Origin: Faecalibacterium sp. CAG:74
Lineage (GTDB): Bacteria; Bacillota; Clostridia; Christensenellales; Aristaeellaceae
Assembly: GCA_000437595.1 (NCBI GenBank)
Contig: FR899840.1
Span: 1 to 31,931, forward strand
Length of the DNA stretch: 31,931 nt
Reading direction: 5' to 3'
A program made the position numbers and the translations under genes. The notes below the pieces were generated by a model. That model made no database searches and was not told the origin of the DNA. It worked only from the letters and a program-made list of their open reading frames with translations. Below, piece by piece: positions 7,590 through 15,398 of this stretch. How positions within the stretch are numbered: the first letter of the stretch is position 1; each line of letters begins with the position of its first letter.

Positions 7590-9542
7590 TTAGTACAGCT
7601 TCGCCCCAGCCGGAATGTGGTCATCCACCATCAGCAAATGCAACTTTTCTTCGTCGTTTTCGTGGTGCACGGCGGAAATCAGCATACCGCAGGAGTCAAT
7701 GCCCATCATCTTTCGGGGAGGCAGGTTGGTGATGGCGATGCAGGTTTTGCCCACCAGCTCTTCCGGCTCATAATACTCGTGAATACCACTCAAAATGATC
7801 CGATCTTCGCCGGTTCCATCGTCCAGAACGAACTTTAAGAGCTTCTTGGACTTCTTCACCGCTTCGCATTCCTTCACCTTCACGGCGCGGAAATCGGACT
7901 TGGAGAACGTGTCGAAATCCACATAGTCGGTGAACAGCGGCTCAATTTGCACGTTCGAGAAGTCAATCGGTTCAGGCGTGACTTCCGCTTTGGCTTCTTC
8001 CGCAGGCGCGGCAGCTTCGGGCGCGTTCTGCGCAGCATCCGCCGCCTTCTTGTCGGAATCGAGCGGTTTCATGGTCGGGAAGAGCAGCACGTCGCGAATC
8101 GTCGCGCTGTCGGTCATCAGCATCACCATGCGGTCAAGCCCGAAGCCCAGACCGCCCGTCGGCGGCATACCGTACTCCAGCGCGTTCACGAAGTCCTCGT
8201 CCACCTCGGCGTTGATGCCCTGCGCCTTGCGCGCTTCCACCTGCGCCTCGAAACGGCGGCGCTGGTCAATCGGGTCATTCAGCTCGGTGAAGGCGTTGCC
8301 CATTTCGTGGCCGGTGATGAAGAACTCGAAGCGCTCGGTCAGCGCCGGGTTGGACGGCTTGCGCTTGGCCAGCGGGGAGATTTCCACCGGATAATCGGTG
8401 ATGAACGTCGGCTGAATCAGGTTCGCTTCCACATACTCGTCGAACAGCGCTGCCAGGCAGTCGCCCTTCGTCGCGTCCTTCTCGACATGCACGTTGCGCT
8501 TGTCGCAGATGGCGCGGGCTTCCTCGTCGCTTTGCCACGTCGTCCAGTCCTCGCCGCAAGCCTCCTTGACGGAATCCGCCATCGTGATGCGCTTCCACGG
8601 CGCTTTCAGGTGGATGACCTGTCCCTGGTAGGTCACGTCGGTCGTGCCGAGGGTCTTGAGCGCCACGAACTCGTAGAGCTGCTCGACCATCTCCATGATT
8701 TCGTTGTAATCCGCGTACGCCTGATACGTTTCCACGGACGTGAATTCCGGGTTGTGGGTCGCGTCCATGCCCTCGTTGCGGAAGATTCTGCCAACTTCGT
8801 ACACGCGCTCGAAGCCGCCGACAATCAGGCGCTTCAGGTACAGCTCGGTCTCAATGCGCAGGAACATGGGGATTCCCAGCGCGTTGTGGAACGTGCGGAA
8901 CGGACGCGCGGATGCGCCGATTTCCACCGTGTGCAGCACGGGCGTGTCCACTTCCAGATAGCCGCGGCCGTCGAGGAACTCGCGCACGGCGGCGATGATG
9001 CGGCTGCGCTTGCGGAACGTGTCGCGCACTTCGGGGTTGACGATGCAGTCCACATAGCGCTGGCGATAGCGCAGATCGGTATCCACCAGCCCGTGGAACT
9101 TCTCCGGCAGCACCTTCAAGGACTTGCACAGCAGCGTCAGGGACTTGACGTGGATGGACGCTTCGCCGGTCTTGGTGCAGAACACCGTGCCGGACACGCC
9201 GATGATGTCGCCCAAATCGTCCTTCTTGAACGCGGCATAGGCATCCTCGCCCAAATCGTCGCGGGTGACGTAAATTTGCATTTCGCCCTGCGCGTCCAGC
9301 AGGTGCGCAAAGGACGCCTTGCCCATCACGCGGCGGGAGACCATGCGGCCCGCCAGAGAGACCGTCTTGCCTTCGAGCGACTCGAAGTTGTCGGTAATCT
9401 CCTTGGAATGGTGGGTGACGTCAAAGTGGGTGACCGCATAGGGGTTCTGCCCCGCGTCGATGAGGCTTTGCAGCTTCTGGCGGCGGATAATTTCCTGCTC
9501 CGACAGCGCCGGAGTATGGGGCGTTACGGGATAATCAGCCAT
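7590..9542 (-). CDS. lysS: Lysine--tRNA ligase fused to a C-terminal tRNA-binding (EMAP II/MetRS-beta type) domain
   Basis: Class II synthetase that charges tRNA-Lys. Residues about 60-150 are the anticodon-binding OB-fold. About 165-494 form the catalytic core with motif 2 (FRNEGMDATHNPEFTSVE) and motif 3 (GLGFGLDRMVMLM), and the core ends in the usual LLFPTMKPL. An Ala/Pro/Glu-rich linker (about 495-524) leads to residues 525-650, a second OB-fold of the kind found at the C-terminus of MetRS and in CsaA/Arc1p (DFRAVKVKECEAVKKSKKLL, ITNLPPRKMMGIDSCGMLIS). That domain binds tRNA nonspecifically and may improve tRNA capture. An ordinary bacterial LysRS stops near residue 500. AGGAG lies 12 bases before the ATG. 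greA is upstream in the same direction. Confidence 0.95.
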   Translation of the reverse strand: MADYPVTPHTPALSEQEIIRRQKLQSLIDAGQNPYAVTHFDVTHHSKEITDNFESLEGKTVSLAGRMVSRRVMGKASFAHLLDAQGEMQIYVTRDDLGEDAYAAFKKDDLGDIIGVSGTVFCTKTGEASIHVKSLTLLCKSLKVLPEKFHGLVDTDLRYRQRYVDCIVNPEVRDTFRKRSRIIAAVREFLDGRGYLEVDTPVLHTVEIGASARPFRTFHNALGIPMFLRIETELYLKRLIVGGFERVYEVGRIFRNEGMDATHNPEFTSVETYQAYADYNEIMEMVEQLYEFVALKTLGTTDVTYQGQVIHLKAPWKRITMADSVKEACGEDWTTWQSDEEARAICDKRNVHVEKDATKGDCLAALFDEYVEANLIQPTFITDYPVEISPLAKRKPSNPALTERFEFFITGHEMGNAFTELNDPIDQRRRFEAQVEARKAQGINAEVDEDFVNALEYGMPPTGGLGFGLDRMVMLMTDSATIRDVLLFPTMKPLDSDKKAADAAQNAPEAAAPAEEAKAEVTPEPIDFSNVQIEPLFTDYVDFDTFSKSDFRAVKVKECEAVKKSKKLLKFVLDDGTGEDRIILSGIHEYYEPEELVGKTCIAITNLPPRKMMGIDSCGMLISAVHHENDEEKLHLLMVDDHIPAGAKLY

Positions 9543-9590
9543 GAGTAGATTCCACTCCTGTTATTTCAAATCATCAAAAAGCGGGGGGAA

Positions 9591-9680
9591 TGTGCGCCGA
9601 AGGGGTCAAGGGGGCAATCGCAGACTTCGTCTGTTTTCATGCCCACTTGTCGCGTCCGCAGACGCGAAATCCTCTGCGCA
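9591..9680 (+). repeat. Family B structured repeat, copy 1 (greA-lysS gap)
   Basis: Begins with GCGCCGAAGGGGTC and ends with GAAATCCTCTGC. Hairpin 1 contains the inner stem CAGAC-TTC-GTCTG (9621-9633). Hairpin 2 is CGCGTC-CGCA-GACGCG (9651-9666). It reads opposite to the genes on both sides and fills the gap between greA and lysS. Confidence 0.8.
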
Positions 9681-9706
9681 CAAGTCCGATGCGAAAATCG
9701 GACAAA

Positions 9707-10195
9707 TCAGCGATGGATGTCCACAATGCGCAGGTGCAGCGTGCCGCGCGGAATTTCCACGTCCACAATATCGCCGACAGTCTTGCCCAGCAGGGCAGCG
9801 CCAATCGGGGATTCACTGGAAATGCGGCCTTCGTCGGGGTCGGCTTCGTCCGCGCCTGCGCCCACGATGCCGTACTCGGACTGCGCGCCCGTGTCGGTGT
9901 TCTCGTAGCGGACGGTGATGCCCACGGACACACGGTCGGTGGACAGCTCGCTCTCGTCGACGACTTCCGCGTTTTCAATCAACGCCTTCAAGCGGGTGAT
10001 TTCCGCTTCGTTCTTCGCCTGATCGTTGCGCGCTTCCGTGTATTCAGCGTTTTCAGACAAGTCGCCGAAGCCGCGGGCGATTTCGATGGCGTTGATGATT
10101 TCCTTGCGTTTGACATTCAGCAGGTAATCGTAGCGCTCCTGCAATTTCTTCAGCGATTCCGCTGTCATGATATTATGTTTCTGTTCTTCTGCCAT
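9707..10195 (-). CDS. greA: Transcription elongation factor GreA
   Basis: Rescues backtracked RNA polymerase by stimulating transcript cleavage through the secondary channel. Its 162 residues are typical. The N-terminal antiparallel coiled coil (1-78) carries the acidic tip GDLSENAEYTEARNDQ. The C-terminal FKBP-like domain carries SPIGAALLGKTVGDIVDVEIP. AAAGGAG lies about 11 bases before the ATG. The promoter is a perfect consensus, and a leader hairpin precedes the gene. lysS lies downstream on the same strand, a common pairing, but here a family B repeat separates them. Confidence 0.96.
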   Translation of the reverse strand: MAEEQKHNIMTAESLKKLQERYDYLLNVKRKEIINAIEIARGFGDLSENAEYTEARNDQAKNEAEITRLKALIENAEVVDESELSTDRVSVGITVRYENTDTGAQSEYGIVGAGADEADPDEGRISSESPIGAALLGKTVGDIVDVEIPRGTLHLRIVDIHR

Positions 10196-10237
10196 GTGGG
10201 CTTGCTCCTTTCATATCGCGGCATAAACCGCAAAGAA

Positions 10238-10272
10238 GCACCCGAAGGAGACGCAAGCGCGATTCCGGGTGC
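10238..10272 (-). other. Hairpin in the greA 5' leader
   Basis: On the minus strand GCACCCG (10272-10266) pairs with CGGGTGC (10244-10238), followed by TTCTTTG. It sits within the roughly 94-base leader of greA, between promoter and start codon. It resembles a weak terminator or attenuator. The GCACCCGAAGG side also resembles the 5' end of family B repeats. Confidence 0.6.
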
Positions 10273-10295
10273 GAGGGGACTATGGGACAGCTTCC

Positions 10296-10324
10296 ATTAT
10301 ACTTGCTTTTTCCGCGTCTGTCAA
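10296..10324 (-). promoter_or_regulatory. Consensus sigma-A promoter of greA
   Basis: Minus-strand TTGACA (10324-10319), 17 bases, TATAAT (10301-10296): both boxes match the consensus exactly. Transcription should start near 10289. Confidence 0.92.
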
Positions 10325-10359
10325 TCGAAAAAGTGCTGGAATGTCGGATTTAACCGGGT

Positions 10360-11184
10360 TTAACTGCGTTTTGCCGGCGGCACAAAGCCCTCGAAAATCG
10401 CGATGTCGTATTTGCCGCGCGTGTGGTCGAGCGCTTCCTGCGAGCGGATTGTCCACGCGACCATCCACGGGCGCATCAGGCGCACAAGGCGCATCGGCAG
10501 ATTCAGCCCGTGTTCGCTGATGGCTTCGTACGCCAGAAAATCCGGGCGGCTCAAAACGTGCTGCATCAGCGTGGAAATAAAGAACGCCGTCAGCGGCTTT
10601 ACGCCCTTGTGCGCAGCCTCGCCGCCCAGCCCGAACGCAAGCTGTCCGCGGATGATTTCCGGCGCGTTTTTCCGGAACCACTGCACCGCGCGCGGATCGA
10701 AGCTCTCCATGCACCAAAGCCCGTTGTAGTGCTGCATCCGCTCCCGGACGGCACTGCACAGGCTGTCCACGTTCTGCTCCACCTTCAGCTCCACAATCAG
10801 CGGCACACGCCCGCCGACAGCCTCCAGCACCTCGTCAAACGTCGGGACGACCTCGTCCGTGCCGCTTAAGTGGCACGCGCGCACCTCCGCCAGCGTGCTC
10901 TGCGCAATCCGCCGGTCAACACCGCACACGCGCTTCAAATTGTCGTCGTGATGCACCACCAGCACGCCGTCTTTCGTGCGGTGAACGTCCAGCTCAATGC
11001 CGTACCCCGCATCGACCGCTGATCGAAATGCGGACAGGCTGTTCTCCGGCCGCTGCGCATTCCATAGCCCGCGATGGGCATAATCCACCTTCGTCAGCGC
11101 GGACATGTCGCGGCGGGGGAGGCGCGGAATCAGCAGAAAGACGTACAGCAGAATCAGCACAATCAGAATGATGAGAAACACCAT
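10360..11184 (-). CDS. Membrane-anchored glycerophosphodiester phosphodiesterase family protein
   Basis: Predicted to hydrolyse glycerophosphodiesters to an alcohol and glycerol 3-phosphate. The 274 residues begin with a single hydrophobic anchor (3-20), so the GDPD domain is probably held at the membrane. The catalytic set is visible: H37-R38 (AHRG), E47-N48, E64 and D66 (ELDVHRTKDG) and H78/H79 (VVHHD). The frame is open further upstream, but that part would overlap asparaginase coding DNA. The chosen ATG has AGAAGGGG six bases before it and lies downstream of an extended -10 promoter. Confidence 0.9.
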   Translation of the reverse strand: MVFLIILIVLILLYVFLLIPRLPRRDMSALTKVDYAHRGLWNAQRPENSLSAFRSAVDAGYGIELDVHRTKDGVLVVHHDDNLKRVCGVDRRIAQSTLAEVRACHLSGTDEVVPTFDEVLEAVGGRVPLIVELKVEQNVDSLCSAVRERMQHYNGLWCMESFDPRAVQWFRKNAPEIIRGQLAFGLGGEAAHKGVKPLTAFFISTLMQHVLSRPDFLAYEAISEHGLNLPMRLVRLMRPWMVAWTIRSQEALDHTRGKYDIAIFEGFVPPAKRS

Positions 11185-11217
11185 CGTGAACCCCTTCTTC
11201 CGAAAAAGATTTTCGAT

Positions 11218-11267
11218 TGAATTATAGCACAGCTTTTGCTTTTTCGCCATCCCTGTGCTATAATTCA
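11218..11267. promoter_or_regulatory. Palindromic divergent promoter of the GDPD and asparaginase genes
   Basis: Perfect 15-base arms (11218-11232 and 11253-11267) are separated by 20 bases. Each arm contains an extended -10 box TGCTATAAT pointing outward: the minus-strand box is at 11226-11221 and the plus-strand box at 11259-11264. The plus promoter has TTGCTT 17 bases upstream (11236-11241). The minus one has only a weak -35 and would depend on its extended -10. Confidence 0.85.
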
Positions 11268-11296
11268 GGGTGAATTCTATCACGAGGTGACGATGA

Positions 11297-12265
11297 ATGC
11301 GCATTGCACTGCTGGCTACGGGCGGAACAATCGCCTGCCGCCAAACGCCTGACGGTCTGTCTCCGGCGCTCCATGCCGAAGAACTGGCGAAAAGCATCTC
11401 CTGCCGCGACGGCGTGACGCTCCTGCCTGTGGACGTGTTTTCGATGGATTCCAGCAACATTCAGCCGGAAGAGTGGACGCAGCTTGCCCACGCCGTTGAC
11501 CGCGCCATGCAGACCTGCGACGGCGTCGTCATTACCCACGGCACGGATACGATGGGCTATACCGCCGCCGCGCTGTCCTATATGCTCCTTGGGCAGACCA
11601 AGCCCGTCATCCTGACCGGCAGCCAATTGCCCCTTGGCGCGCCCCTCTCCGATGCCGAAATCAACCTCTCCTGCGCTATCGAAGCCGCCTGTCAGGGCGT
11701 CGCCGGGACATACGTCTGCTTCAACCGCAAGCTGATTCTTGGCACGCGCGCCGTTAAAACGCACACCCTTTCCTTCGATGCCTTTGACAGCGTCAACCGC
11801 TCCCTCTCCGGCATGGTGGACAGCAATGGCGTGCACTTCCTGCGTCCGCAGAAGATTGACACGCCGTACCAGCTCCGTCCGGAGGTTGACAGCCGCGTGT
11901 TCCTGCTCAAGCTCTTCCCCGGTACGCAGCCCGATGTGCTGGATTTTATCGCACAGGCGGGCTATCGCGGACTGGTGATTGAGGCGTTTGGACTCGGCGG
12001 ACTGCACTATATCCGGCGGAATCTGGTGGAAAAACTGCGGATGCTGCGGCAGCGTGGCGTTCGGATACTGGTGCTGACGCAGTGCATGTATGAAAAGGCG
12101 GATTTGTCGATTTATGAGGTCGGGACGCAGCTGCTGCGGACGGATGTGCTGTCGGGGATGGACTTGACGACGGAAGCCGCGGTGACAAAACTCATGTGGG
12201 CATTGGCGCAGGAAAATACGGATGAATTATTGACGAAAAATTTGTGCGGCGAAATCAGGGACTAA
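11297..12265 (+). CDS. ansA: L-asparaginase (type I, cytoplasmic)
   Basis: Hydrolyses L-asparagine to aspartate and ammonia. Its 322 residues have no signal peptide, so it is probably cytoplasmic. Both catalytic triad regions are present: ATGGTIA (7-13, nucleophile T11) and THGTDTMGYTAA (T83-D84), with the substrate loop SMDSSNIQPEEW (52 onward) and LTGSQLP. GAGGTGA lies six bases before the ATG. The gene reads out of the shared palindromic promoter. A family A repeat begins directly after its stop codon. Some related proteins are glutaminase-asparaginases or amidotransferase subunits, so the substrate is well supported but not proven. Confidence 0.92.
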   Translation: MRIALLATGGTIACRQTPDGLSPALHAEELAKSISCRDGVTLLPVDVFSMDSSNIQPEEWTQLAHAVDRAMQTCDGVVITHGTDTMGYTAAALSYMLLGQTKPVILTGSQLPLGAPLSDAEINLSCAIEAACQGVAGTYVCFNRKLILGTRAVKTHTLSFDAFDSVNRSLSGMVDSNGVHFLRPQKIDTPYQLRPEVDSRVFLLKLFPGTQPDVLDFIAQAGYRGLVIEAFGLGGLHYIRRNLVEKLRMLRQRGVRILVLTQCMYEKADLSIYEVGTQLLRTDVLSGMDLTTEAAVTKLMWALAQENTDELLTKNLCGEIRD

Positions 12266-12266
12266 G

Positions 12267-12600
12267 GGAAAAGCCAAGTAGGGAAGCGCGCTCAAGCCGG
12301 GCAGCCCAAAAAGGGTCAAGGGGGGACTTCGTCCCTTTCCGTCTGTCCCTTGCAGGGTCAAGGGACAGCGTCCCTTGCGGGGTTTGGGGCAGCGCCCCAA
12401 CTGCCGCACGGGCGACCAACTCAAAAGGAACAGTCAACAAAGGTGCAGGCAGCGAAGCGTCCCTGCCCCTAACTTCGCGCGTCCGCAGACGCGCCCCCAA
12501 GCTGCTCTTCCCCCAAGTGCGTCCTCAGACGCGCCCCCAACTTGCGCTGCCAACCCCTTGCACATTGTCGCGCCAAATGGGCGCGACCGAATAGCCGCGC
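12267..12600 (+). repeat. Family A intergenic repeat, forward copy
   Basis: A gene-free stretch made of successive palindromes. In order: a GGGTCAAGGGG block, GGGAC-ttc-GTCCC, CCCTTG/CAAGGG, TTTGGGGC-AGC-GCCCCAA, the module GCGTC-cgca-GACGC with C-rich tail (12479-12500, repeated with a changed loop at 12519-12540), and GTCGCGCC-aaatg-GGCGCGAC (about 12571-12592). The same blocks in the same order occur inverted at 15842-16142. It starts directly after the ansA stop and ends just before the next gene's ribosome binding site. Confidence 0.85.
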
Positions 12601-12628
12601 TGCCCCCGCGAATGGAGCTGACACACCT

Positions 12629-13369
12629 ATGAAAATCGCCCTCTCCTCCGCCCCCGTCAAGAACAAAGACATTCCGCATAACCTCGCCGCCATGACCGCC
12701 GCCATCGCCCAAGCCGCCGCTGATGGTGCCGACCTTGTTGGGTTCGGCGAATCCACCCTCCAAGGCTTCGACTGCCTGTGCTGGTCTTATGCCGCTGACC
12801 GCGATATGGCTCTCCCGCTTGATTCCGCCCCCATCCGCCAATTGCAAGACGCTGCCCGAAAGTACGCCGCCGCCATTTCCTTCGGCTTCATCGAGCGCGA
12901 CGGGGATGCCCTGTACAGCAGCTGCGCCTTCATCGGCGCGGACGGCGAAATCATCCACCGCTTCCGCCGCGTCAGCGTCGGCTGGAAGGAGTACCGAAAG
13001 ACGGATGCCCACTACCGCGAGGGCGCGCACTTCGAGAAATTCACCTACTGCGGCAAAACCTTCGCCATCGGGCTGTGCGGCGACCTCTGGACAGACGGCA
13101 GACCCGAAGAAATGCACGCACTCGACGCCGATGTAGTGCTCTGGCCCGTCTGGTGCGACTACCGCGCCGATGAATGGAACAGCACCATCAAGCACGAATA
13201 CGCGGAACAGGCGCAAAAGTGCGGCAGACGCGTGCTGCTCATCAATCCCTGCTGTGCGGACGAAAATGCTGCCGATGCCGCGGCGGGCGGGGCAGTCGAC
13301 TTCCGCGACGGCAAAATTCAGGCGGAACTGCCCGCGGGAAACAGCGGGATGCTGATGATAACTGTATAA
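12629..13369 (+). CDS. Carbon-nitrogen hydrolase (nitrilase superfamily) protein
   Basis: A 246-residue protein of the nitrilase/amidase superfamily, which cleaves amide or nitrile C-N bonds with a Glu-Lys-Cys triad. The Glu is E41 (GFGESTLQGFD) and the Cys is C150 (GLCGDLW). At the usual Lys position the sequence reads RFRRVSVGWKE, with Arg (R114) where a Lys is normal. K120 is the nearest candidate. The substrate cannot be named. The start has GGAG 11 bases upstream. The frame is open further upstream but runs through the family A repeat. No promoter was recognised, so it may depend on ansA read-through or on a promoter within the repeat. Confidence 0.85.
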   Translation: MKIALSSAPVKNKDIPHNLAAMTAAIAQAAADGADLVGFGESTLQGFDCLCWSYAADRDMALPLDSAPIRQLQDAARKYAAAISFGFIERDGDALYSSCAFIGADGEIIHRFRRVSVGWKEYRKTDAHYREGAHFEKFTYCGKTFAIGLCGDLWTDGRPEEMHALDADVVLWPVWCDYRADEWNSTIKHEYAEQAQKCGRRVLLINPCCADENAADAAAGGAVDFRDGKIQAELPAGNSGMLMITV

Positions 13370-13374
13370 ACACT

Positions 13375-13407
13375 GGCAGGACTCACCGAAAGTCCTGCCA
13401 TGCTTTT
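13375..13407 (+). terminator. Terminator shared by convergent genes
   Basis: Arms GGCAGGACT (13375-13383) and AGTCCTGCC (13391-13399), followed by ATGCTTTTTG. It lies six bases after the nitrilase-family stop and contains the stop codon of the convergent solute-binding gene. Confidence 0.85.
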
Positions 13408-14438
13408 TGCCGCAAAGCCTCGTCCGACTGGAACGCATCCGGCATGGTGATGCCGCGCCGCGCCGCCTGCTCCACCTCCGCCGCCCAGCCCGACGGGTAC
13501 AGCGCCAAATCCTCCCGCACCGAAAACAACCCTTGATGCACCAGCTGCTCCTGTGCGCCCCGGCTTACGAGAAACGACAGCAAGTCCGCCGCGCCATCCT
13601 GCGCACCTGCGCAAATCGACGAAAGCAGCACCTGCTCCGTCGTGACCGTCCGCCCGACCATCACCCGGAACGGGAAGCCCTTGCCCGCGCTCGTCAGCCC
13701 CGAAAACGCCACCACTTGTCCCGTCGTCAGCATCGCCGAGGCGCATTTCCGCTCTCGGAAGCGCTGGTACACCGCGTCGGACGACAGCTGCGCAAAGTCA
13801 TCCGTCCAGCGCGGGTACGCCTGATTCGCGAAAATCTCCCGCAGGGCGTACAGCGCGCATCCACCGGGGGAAAGCAGCGGACAATTTGCCGCGTCCGCCT
13901 TCTCCAGCGGAAACAGCGCGGGCGTCTGCTCCGGCGAAAGCGTTGATGATGGGCGACCCAGCAGCGTCGTCGGTGCGGGCGTGGCGGCAGTTTGCGGATC
14001 ATACGCCGAATCCACCGCCAGCACCCATGCGCCCCAGCAAAGCGGATACGCCACCTGCCGCCCGCCGGACAGCAGCCCCGCGAAAATCGGCGCATCGCCC
14101 GAAATCGGCAGGAAAAGCCCGTCTGGATCGGGGATATCGCCGGGGCGGTAGAGCACCACGTCCGGCAGCAGGTTTTCCTCCGCAGTCAGCTCATCCGCCG
14201 ACACCTGCCGCAGGTAAATCAGCACGCCCGGATGCTGCCGTTCGTAGGCGGACAGCTGCGTTTCCACCCACCGCGCCGCGCCGCCGGGGCTGTGCAGCAT
14301 CCACACGCGCAGGAGCGTCCGATTATCCCCCGAAAGCCCCGCAATCGGGCGATTCTGCCCGTGCAGATAAAACGCCAGCACACCTGACAAAATCAGCAGA
14401 AACACCGACAGTGCGCAGATGATGATTTTCTTCCTCAT
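13383..14438 (-). CDS. Membrane-anchored extracellular solute-binding-like protein
   Basis: A 351-residue protein with an uncleaved-looking N-terminal hydrophobic segment (about 5-25) and no lipobox Cys. The body resembles family 1 solute-binding proteins (LRVWMLHSPGGAARWVETQLSAYE near the start, then DVVLYRPGDIPD and a C-terminal lobe with a LVSRGAQEQLVHQGLFSVRED helix). No permease or ATPase gene is adjacent, so it is an orphan. It could serve a distant transporter or act as a sensor. GGAGGGG precedes the ATG. The gene converges on the nitrilase-family gene and diverges from the acyltransferase gene. Confidence 0.7.
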   Translation of the reverse strand: MRKKIIICALSVFLLILSGVLAFYLHGQNRPIAGLSGDNRTLLRVWMLHSPGGAARWVETQLSAYERQHPGVLIYLRQVSADELTAEENLLPDVVLYRPGDIPDPDGLFLPISGDAPIFAGLLSGGRQVAYPLCWGAWVLAVDSAYDPQTAATPAPTTLLGRPSSTLSPEQTPALFPLEKADAANCPLLSPGGCALYALREIFANQAYPRWTDDFAQLSSDAVYQRFRERKCASAMLTTGQVVAFSGLTSAGKGFPFRVMVGRTVTTEQVLLSSICAGAQDGAADLLSFLVSRGAQEQLVHQGLFSVREDLALYPSGWAAEVEQAARRGITMPDAFQSDEALRQKAWQDFR

Positions 14439-14487
14439 GTCCGCCCCTCCATGGGGCAGCGTATGCGGATTTTTTCGCCGGGATGCC

Positions 14488-14516
14488 TTGCAATTCTTGT
14501 CGGTTCATGGTATGAT
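14488..14516 (+). promoter_or_regulatory. Sigma-A promoter of the acyltransferase gene
   Basis: TTGCAA (14488-14493), 17 bases, TATGAT (14511-14516). The ATG follows about 34 bases downstream. Confidence 0.82.
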
Positions 14517-14549
14517 AAAAAAAGTCTGTCCAGCAGAGGAGAGGAAAGC

Positions 14550-15224
14550 ATGGGTCGACTGTATCGCTGCCTTCGCGCAGTTGTGCGTGCTGTCACGCCC
14601 CGCATGACCACGACGTGGGAAGAGCCGTTTTCGGGCAATCCCAGCGTTTTTGTGTGCAACCACGTCGGGGCGTTCGGGCCGATTGACATGGTGGTCAAGT
14701 TCCCGCTGCGGGACGAAGTGCGCGTGTGGTGCAACGAGGGCATCATGAACCGCAAAACCTGCCCCGCCTATGTTCGGCAGGACTATTGGTGGAAGCCGGG
14801 CTGCCGCTTGGAGCCGCTGTATAACGCGACGCTGCCGTATATCGCCGCCGCCGTGCTGCCGCCGATTCTCCAAAGCGCGCCGACCATCCCCGTTTACCAC
14901 GACGCGCGGGTGATGACGACGATGCGCCAGAGCATGAAGGCGCTCAAAGAAGGCAAGCACTTGGTGATTTTCCCGGAGCAGCCCAGCGGGTTTGGCGAGC
15001 ATCACAGCTGGATCAACACGGGCTGGCTGAACGTTTGCACGATGTTCTACCGCGCGACGGGCAAGAATTTGACCCTCTACCCGGTGCATATCGACCAGAA
15101 GAAGCACTGCTTTGAGGTGCAGAAGCCGGTAATGTTCGACGGCAATCGCACCTTGGAGGAGCAGCAGGACGAACTGGTGAAGCACTTGGCGGCGGGGCTG
15201 CGCGGGCAGCATGTGGAGGAATAA
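14550..15224 (+). CDS. PlsC-like lysophospholipid acyltransferase family protein
   Basis: A 224-residue protein of the glycerolipid acyltransferase superfamily, which transfers acyl chains to lysophosphatidate or related acceptors at the membrane. The N-terminal catalytic block reads NHVGAFGPID (37-46), so His and Asp are seven residues apart (HX7D) instead of the classical HX4D. The second block IFPEQPSG replaces the usual FPEGTRS. The change suggests a divergent subfamily or another acceptor. GAGGAGAGG lies before the chosen ATG. An earlier in-frame ATG at 14451 lies upstream of the promoter and is rejected. Confidence 0.8.
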   Translation: MGRLYRCLRAVVRAVTPRMTTTWEEPFSGNPSVFVCNHVGAFGPIDMVVKFPLRDEVRVWCNEGIMNRKTCPAYVRQDYWWKPGCRLEPLYNATLPYIAAAVLPPILQSAPTIPVYHDARVMTTMRQSMKALKEGKHLVIFPEQPSGFGEHHSWINTGWLNVCTMFYRATGKNLTLYPVHIDQKKHCFEVQKPVMFDGNRTLEEQQDELVKHLAAGLRGQHVEE

Positions 15225-15281
15225 GGAAATTCTAACCAAACAAAACCTCCGCCGTAGCCAATAAGGAATTTCCCCAAAAGT

Positions 15282-15370
15282 TGCGGCGCCGAAGGTTTCC
15301 AAAGGGCGATCGCAGACGTTCGTTTGTTTTCTTGCCCTTTGGTCGCGCCCGCAGGCGCGAAATCCCCTGC
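15282..15370 (+). repeat. Family B structured repeat, copy 2
   Basis: Hairpin 1: CCAAAGGGC (15299-15307) pairs with GCCCTTTGG (15334-15342), with an inner stem around CAGACGTTCGTTTG. Hairpin 2: TCGCGCC (15343-15349), loop CGCA, GGCGCGA (15354-15360). It ends in AATCCCCTGC. It lies downstream of the acyltransferase gene. The bases from 15225 to 15281 hold nothing recognised. Confidence 0.85.
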
Positions 15371-15398
15371 AAGAATAGCATAATCCATGAAATTAAAG

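Noticed and set aside
7947..9548. Long open frame of over 500 codons antisense to lysS
   Set aside because: It is a GC-rich shadow frame: Arg/His/Val-rich, no recognisable domain, and fully opposite a conserved gene.
14451..14549. Upstream ATG start for the acyltransferase
   Set aside because: It lies upstream of the predicted promoter -10 box, and the later ATG has a strong binding site.
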